DNA from: JBBDZE01 sp040900345
GTDB taxonomy: Bacteria; Patescibacteriota; Minisyncoccia; Spechtbacterales; 2-12-FULL-38-22
Assembly (NCBI GenBank): GCA_040900345.1
Contig: JBBDZE010000001.1
Coordinates: forward strand, 1-9,979
DNA length: 9,979 bases
Reading direction: 5' to 3'
Both the position numbers and the translations under genes were made by a program. Positions 7,262 through 9,979 of this stretch are shown here, in pieces. Each line of letters starts with the position of its first letter. Within the stretch, counting starts at the first letter, position 1. The notes beneath the pieces are model-generated. The model worked only from the letters and a program-made list of their open reading frames with translations. It was not told where the DNA came from and made no database searches.

Positions 7262-8034
7262 GTGGTTTGTTCTTGGAATGCGGCAATGGCACGAACGACA
7301 TCGTGCGGAACTTCGCGTTGCAGCGAATGATGCGCTCCTTCAATGATATACAGGGTTGCGCGAGGCACCTCCTGTTGGGCAATGCGGGCATCTGAAACTG
7401 GCGTGGTCTTATCAAGCGCCCCCCACAAAAGCAGTGTTGGCTGAGTTATTTTGGGCAGTGCGGAACGTAGGTCTGCCTCCAAGACCTTGCTCATTACCTC
7501 CTTCATGCGGGGTGAAGAGCGAACATAATCCCGCTCCCCAACAATACGGTACACAATCTTTTGCGCGAGCGGACGAGCTTTCAAGAGTAGCGGTAGAGAA
7601 AAGAGCGCTCTACCGACCTTGGCGGCTATGCCGGACATCCGACGCTTCAGCCCGCCCGGGCGCGTAATACCCGCCGCTCCAATCAGAACAACGTTTTGCA
7701 CATCAGTCCCATAGCGCGTCGCGTAGTCAATGGCGATACGCCCTCCGAAGGAGTGCCCCACCAGAGTACAGGGCGCCAATTGACACTGTTGTATAAAAGA
7801 ATGCGCAAAATCGGTGTACTCGTCCAGCCCCCAGGCACTTGGTGGTTCCGCTGTTCGCCCAAACCCGGGCAAATCCGGTATCACCACGCGAAAACCGCGC
7901 CCGACGAGATCATCAAGCACGGTACGCCACGAGTCCGCGCTGGAACCCCATCCATGAAGAATGACGATAGCGTCCCCCGATCCTTCATCATAGTAATGCA
8001 CCTGTACACCGTTGAGGTGGATCGTTTTCGTCAT
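7258..8034 (-). CDS. Alpha/beta-fold hydrolase
   Basis: 258 residues covering a full alpha/beta hydrolase with a cap. The oxyanion-hole motif HGWG is at 27-30, the nucleophile elbow GHSFGG has S95, the acid is D208 in LLLWGALDKTTP, and the catalytic His is most likely H236 in IEGAHHSLQRE. PDLPGFGRT (53-61) is also typical. The basic, hydrophobic part at about 130-170 (LKRRMSGIAAKVGRALFSLPLLL) is the lid region. There is no signal peptide, so it is cytoplasmic. The substrate is unknown; the family includes esterases, epoxide hydrolases and C-C hydrolases. The ATGA overlap with the MurF-like gene places it at the head of the envelope block. GAGGA about 10 bases before the ATG is one of the clearer ribosome sites in the window. 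Confidence 0.9.
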   Translation of the reverse strand: MTKTIHLNGVQVHYYDEGSGDAIVILHGWGSSADSWRTVLDDLVGRGFRVVIPDLPGFGRTAEPPSAWGLDEYTDFAHSFIQQCQLAPCTLVGHSFGGRIAIDYATRYGTDVQNVVLIGAAGITRPGGLKRRMSGIAAKVGRALFSLPLLLKARPLAQKIVYRIVGERDYVRSSPRMKEVMSKVLEADLRSALPKITQPTLLLWGALDKTTPVSDARIAQQEVPRATLYIIEGAHHSLQREVPHDVVRAIAAFQEQTT

Positions 8035-8050
8035 AGTTTAATGTTCCTCA

Positions 8051-8080
8051 CTATGGCCCCAAGAGCGTTCGGGGACATAG
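8051..8080 (-). promoter_or_regulatory. Stem-loop just upstream of the hydrolase ribosome site
   Basis: Two 10-base arms, ctatggcccc (8051-8060) and ggggacatag (8071-8080), pair with a single internal mismatch around a 10-base loop. On the minus strand the stem ends directly before TGAGGA, the ribosome site of the hydrolase gene. It has no T-tract, so it is not a standard intrinsic terminator. It could shape translation initiation, protect a processed 5' end, or be an operator. Confidence 0.4.
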
Positions 8081-8091
8081 TTCGTACCCTT

Positions 8092-8120
8092 TTTGTACCG
8101 TTTTTCGCGCCGAGAAGCAA
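8092..8120 (-). promoter_or_regulatory. Weak candidate promoter for the hydrolase-murF-degT-femAB block
   Basis: TTGCTT (8115-8120) and TACAAA (8092-8097) lie 17 bases apart on the minus strand, matching the consensus at 3 and 4 of 6 positions. It sits in the 103-base spacer between the adenosyltransferase gene and the hydrolase. Matches this weak are common by chance; position is the main argument. Confidence 0.22.
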
Positions 8121-8137
8121 TCGCCATGCCGCATATT

Positions 8138-8558
8138 CTAATCTTTGGCCGAGGCTATCCAAGGTATCTCTTTTCCGCCCTCGCGCCATTGGACATACCG
8201 GGCCAGAGCAAACAAGACATCAGAGAGACGATTTACATACGCTTGGGCATTGGGATTGAGTTTCTTCTTCTCACGCGAAAGCGTCACAATGCGCCGCTCA
8301 GCNNNNNNNNNNNNNNNNNNNNNNNNNNNNNNNNNNNNNNNNNNNNNNNNNNNNNNNNNNNNNNNNNNNNNNNNNNNNNNNNNNNNNNNNNNNNNNNNNN
8401 NNGCGACTGTTCAGCGCCCAAGCAAATCCTATCATGCTGTTGAGCTCGTCTACCGTACCCACCGCCTCAAATTGAGCGCTGTCTTTAGGAAAGCGCTTGC
8501 CACTGCCAAATACAAACGCCTCCCCCTTATCCCCTTGTCCGATATTGGGCTTTACCAT
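8138..8558 (-). CDS. Cob(I)yrinic acid a,c-diamide adenosyltransferase (PduO/MMAB type), interrupted by assembly gap
   Basis: Both ends are readable on either side of a 100-N gap. The N-terminal 52 residues contain the ATP-binding GQGDKGEAFVFG (7-18) and AVGTVDELNSMIGFA (32-46). Reading the minus strand left of the gap gives 54 C-terminal residues, from AERRIVTLSR through AYVNRLSDVLFALARY to WIASAKD and a TAG at 8138. AERR...NRLSDxLF is the hallmark C-terminus of the PduO-type family. The enzyme transfers the adenosyl group of ATP to cob(I)alamin to make coenzyme B12. The two parts are not in frame across exactly 100 bases, and the family length (about 180-190 residues) leaves about 75-85 residues missing, so the gap is a placeholder. 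No B12-dependent enzyme is in the window; a class II ribonucleotide reductase elsewhere would be a natural client (inference). No Shine-Dalgarno site is visible. Confidence 0.9.
8303..8402. other. Assembly gap of 100 Ns
   Basis: Exactly 100 N characters inside the adenosyltransferase gene. The round number and the frame mismatch of the flanking coding parts show it is a scaffolding placeholder, not a measured distance. Confidence 0.98.
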
Positions 8559-8614
8559 GGCTTTAAGCGATGCGTGTTATAGCGTTCCAAAGGGCGAAAA
8601 AAGTGCGAGAGCCT

Positions 8615-9040
8615 TCACGCGCTACCGATTACTTTTCCGATGATTGCTGAACGCGGCACATATCCAAAGTGCCGCGAGTCGGTGCTGTGGGCCGGATTAT
8701 CCCCGAGTACAAAATAGGAGTCGGCGGGAATGCGCCAAAAAAAGTCTTCATCCTCGTCGCCAAAATTCGCCGAAGCCAGCTTGCTATGCTCCACGCGATA
8801 CCGGTCGACAAATAAACGGCCCCATTGCAGGCGCACCTCCTGATGCGGCCCCGCCGCCACGCGCTTGACGAGCAGGGCGCCAGTGCGCGGATGCTTCACT
8901 ACCACGAGCTCACCTACGGCTAACGTTTTGCCGGCAAACGCGCGCTTCACAATAAACAAACGCTGCCCATGAGAGAACGTCGGCTCCATGCTGTGACCGG
9001 AAACCTTGAGGCTAACGATGGGCAAAATGCCTTTGAGCAT
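8615..9040 (-). CDS. sodX: S26-family peptidase, probable NiSOD leader peptidase (SodX)
   Basis: 141 residues with the signal-peptidase I core: nucleophile S17 in VSGHSMEPTF, general base K59 in ALLVKRVA, and the conserved FVLGDNPAHSTDSRHFG (110-126). It lacks the N-terminal membrane helix of LepB-type signal peptidases, since the conserved Ser box begins only about 13 residues in, so it is probably soluble or only peripherally bound. Its ATG shares one base with the sodN stop (TAATG) and no ribosome site is seen, so it is translationally coupled to the NiSOD gene. In bacteria with nickel superoxide dismutase, a gene of this kind beside sodN is thought to remove the short leader so that the metal-binding histidine becomes residue 1. 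The symbol rests on this context and not on the sequence alone; a general signal peptidase is the alternative. Confidence 0.85.
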   Translation of the reverse strand: MLKGILPIVSLKVSGHSMEPTFSHGQRLFIVKRAFAGKTLAVGELVVVKHPRTGALLVKRVAAGPHQEVRLQWGRLFVDRYRVEHSKLASANFGDEDEDFFWRIPADSYFVLGDNPAHSTDSRHFGYVPRSAIIGKVIGSA

Positions 9041-9510
9041 TAGAGATAGTCTTGACGATAGGCCTTAGCTTGGTCGCTCTCGGCCTTTTTGAATATCTCG
9101 TTAATCTCGTCAACAGCTTGGCGAAGGGCCTTGGCCGCTTCTGCGTTCACTTCTCGTTTATTTTGCGAGCACAGCTTGGTCGCCTTCCAAATTTTTTCGT
9201 GCAGGTCGGAAAACTGCTCCAAATGCTCGGGTTTGAAGTAATCGGTCCACAAAATGAGTATCTCGCGTTTGCAAAGCTCGGCGTGCTCTTCCTTGACCAT
9301 AATGCATCGCGCGAGAGTGTTCTCAAACTCTAGCCTCTCTTTTCTTTCGGCACCGTCAGCGGGCGGCACTTGCTCATACAGTTTAGTAACCATCTTCTCA
9401 ACCGTCTCGGCGGCAATGGCCGCCGAGTGCACCGTATAAATAGCGCAGGGAATGTCACAGTGAGCGTAGACCGTCCCGGCGTTGAGTATAGATGCTAGTA
9501 AGTTTTTCAT
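9040..9510 (-). CDS. sodN: Nickel-containing superoxide dismutase precursor
   Basis: 156-residue precursor. A 16-residue leader (MKNLLASILNAGTVYA) is followed by the nickel hook HCDIPCAIY (17-25), matching the family HCDLPCGVY. After cleavage, H17, C18 and C22 become His1, Cys2 and Cys6, the nickel ligands. The four-helix body follows, with family-typical KEEHAEL (73-79) and ILWTDYFKPEHL (86-97). The enzyme turns superoxide into oxygen and hydrogen peroxide. The leader is short and has no basic-hydrophobic Sec pattern, which suggests processing without export. The mature part holds three extra cysteines (C69, C80, C114) that I do not expect in the well-studied actinobacterial enzyme, and a lysine-rich C-terminus. 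A TATCAT hexamer at 9528-9533 could serve as -10; no Shine-Dalgarno site precedes the ATG. It overlaps the peptidase gene by one base. Confidence 0.95.
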   Translation of the reverse strand: MKNLLASILNAGTVYAHCDIPCAIYTVHSAAIAAETVEKMVTKLYEQVPPADGAERKERLEFENTLARCIMVKEEHAELCKREILILWTDYFKPEHLEQFSDLHEKIWKATKLCSQNKREVNAEAAKALRQAVDEINEIFKKAESDQAKAYRQDYL

Positions 9511-9551
9511 AGCGCGAAATACGGTTAATGATAGCTGTGCTTGTAGGCCAG

Positions 9552-9625
9552 GAGCATTAGGTGATAGAGCACTAGAGAATTGGGTTTCGGAACTCTAACA
9601 CCTAAAGCTCTAACACCTAAAGCTC
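9552..9625. repeat. Imperfect 18-bp inverted repeat in the thioredoxin-sodN spacer
   Basis: gagcattaggtgatagag (9552-9569) pairs with ctctaacacctaaagctc (9593-9610), and equally with a second copy of that arm at 9608-9625. Sixteen of 18 positions are complementary, with two symmetric A-A mismatches; the loop is 23 bases for the nearer arm. The structure lies between two minus-strand genes and could act as an mRNA hairpin or belong to a dispersed repeat family. Confidence 0.6.
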
Positions 9626-9632
9626 TAACACT
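9593..9632. repeat. 15-bp tandem repeat next to the thioredoxin stop codon
   Basis: The unit ctctaacacctaaag occurs at 9593-9607 and again exactly at 9608-9622; a partial third copy (ctctaacac) begins at 9623 and decays into ctctaac across the thioredoxin stop codon (9633-9635). On the coding strand it reads as alternating TTAGAG and TTAGGTG blocks. Two and a half copies are too few and have no spacers, so this is not a CRISPR array. Confidence 0.75.
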
Positions 9633-9899
9633 CTAACCCTCTTGAGTGCCCAGCGCCCACGTTTTTAGCTCCTCATACGAGGCCTCCCCGCAAATGTGCT
9701 GCTTCGTCTCAGTATTATAGAAGAACGGCACACCACCGCACAGGCCGACATCGTACTGCTTCTGGGCGGTTGCGTTTTCCTCGTTGTGCCACACTTCCCG
9801 CTGTTCAATTTGAACACCCTCTTCCTGTTGTAATCGCTGGACCAAGGGCGCCATCGTCGTGCAATGGCCGCACTCTGTCCCATAAAATTCAATAAGCAT
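9633..9899 (-). CDS. Minimal thioredoxin-like protein with CGHC active site
   Basis: 88 residues, shorter than classical thioredoxin (about 105). The protein starts directly at the strand leading into the active site: LIEFYGTEC-GHC, with C10 and C13 as the redox pair. The cis-proline motif is GGVP58 before FFYN, and the end, ICGEASYEELKTWA (69-82), forms the last helix. Further cysteines are C54 and C70. It would reduce disulfides in the cytoplasm; no signal peptide is present. I recall this mini-thioredoxin style from Patescibacteria. The start is fixed because the first strand begins at once; the ATG has a -10-like TAAAAT six bases upstream and no well-spaced ribosome site. It lies 122 bases upstream of sodN on the same strand and may be cotranscribed in an oxidative-stress group. 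Confidence 0.87.
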   Translation of the reverse strand: MLIEFYGTECGHCTTMAPLVQRLQQEEGVQIEQREVWHNEENATAQKQYDVGLCGGVPFFYNTETKQHICGEASYEELKTWALGTQEG

Positions 9900-9905
9900 A
9901 CAGAT

Positions 9906-9911
9906 ATTTTA
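9906..9911 (-). promoter_or_regulatory. Candidate -10 hexamer for the thioredoxin gene
   Basis: TAAAAT on the minus strand (5 of 6 consensus bases) ends six bases before the ATG at 9899, so transcription would begin at about the start codon and give a leaderless message. The -35 at 17 bases is TTTCTT, weak. AAGGA lies about 15 bases before the ATG, too far for a normal ribosome site. Confidence 0.3.
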
Positions 9912-9954
9912 TCATCCTTGCCCCCGTGAAGAAACCCTCCCTTGCCCTTCAAAG

Positions 9955-9978
9955 AATACGACAGCCGGCTGTCGTATT
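9955..9978. terminator. 24-bp perfect palindrome, probable intrinsic terminator of a gene beyond the right edge
   Basis: aatacgacagcc (9955-9966) is followed at once by its exact reverse complement. Folded as RNA it would give a stem of about 10 bp with a CCGG loop. Read on the minus strand it is preceded by A and followed by TTCTTTG (a short U-rich tail); read on the plus strand it runs into TTT at the window end. All genes here run leftwards, so it most likely ends a minus-strand gene to the right. A palindromic protein-binding site or repeat is the alternative. Confidence 0.6.
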
Positions 9979-9979
9979 T

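Noticed and set aside
8138..8558. Frameshifted adenosyltransferase pseudogene
   Set aside because: The frame mismatch depends entirely on an arbitrary 100-N gap; both sequenced halves are intact and keep their conserved motifs.
9593..9632. Possible CRISPR array
   Set aside because: Units of 15 bp follow each other with no spacers, there are only about two and a half copies, and no cas gene is present.
1..9979. tRNA or rRNA genes, insertion sequences, attachment sites
   Set aside because: No cloverleaf, rRNA block, transposase, or terminal inverted repeat with target duplication was found by reading; coding genes fill nearly the whole window.

Overview
The window reads as a chromosome fragment of a Patescibacteria (CPR) bacterium, probably of the Parcubacteria-type lineages. 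The signs are tightly packed or overlapping genes all on one strand, small or trimmed versions of core enzymes (an aspartyl-tRNA synthetase without its GAD domain), a membrane-anchored MurF-type ligase, a FemAB-type transferase, a very short thioredoxin, and few Shine-Dalgarno sites. UGA is used as a stop (for example at the ends of the S26 peptidase and the alpha/beta hydrolase), so the UGA=Gly code of Gracilibacteria/Absconditabacteria does not apply. Taxonomy is inferred from gene content and style, not from a marker tree.

All genes are on the minus strand, so transcription runs from right to left. From the right edge: a 24-bp perfect palindrome (likely terminator of a gene outside the window), a mini-thioredoxin, a repeat-rich spacer (15-bp tandem repeat plus an 18-bp imperfect inverted copy), a nickel superoxide dismutase precursor (sodN) overlapping by one base the S26 peptidase gene predicted to remove its leader (sodX), then a cobalamin adenosyltransferase interrupted by a 100-N assembly gap. 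Next comes an envelope block: alpha/beta hydrolase, membrane MurF-like ligase, DegT-type PLP aminotransferase and FemAB/FemX-type transferase, joined by overlaps of 4 and 25 bases and a gap of 2 bases. After it come an orphan membrane histidine kinase, a promoter-bearing spacer, aspartyl-tRNA synthetase, and an overlapping D-Ala-D-Ala carboxypeptidase (S11) that runs off the left edge.

Together the genes form a redox-defence group (thioredoxin, NiSOD, NiSOD peptidase) and a cell-wall group (MurF-like ligase, FemX-like transferase, S11 carboxypeptidase, perhaps the aminotransferase and hydrolase). The most unusual items are the compact sodN-sodX pair, an in-frame palindrome-rich insertion inside the GAD-less AspRS, and the repeat structure between thioredoxin and sodN. 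I see no convincing unknown multi-gene system. There is no gene-free stretch longer than about 125 bases.
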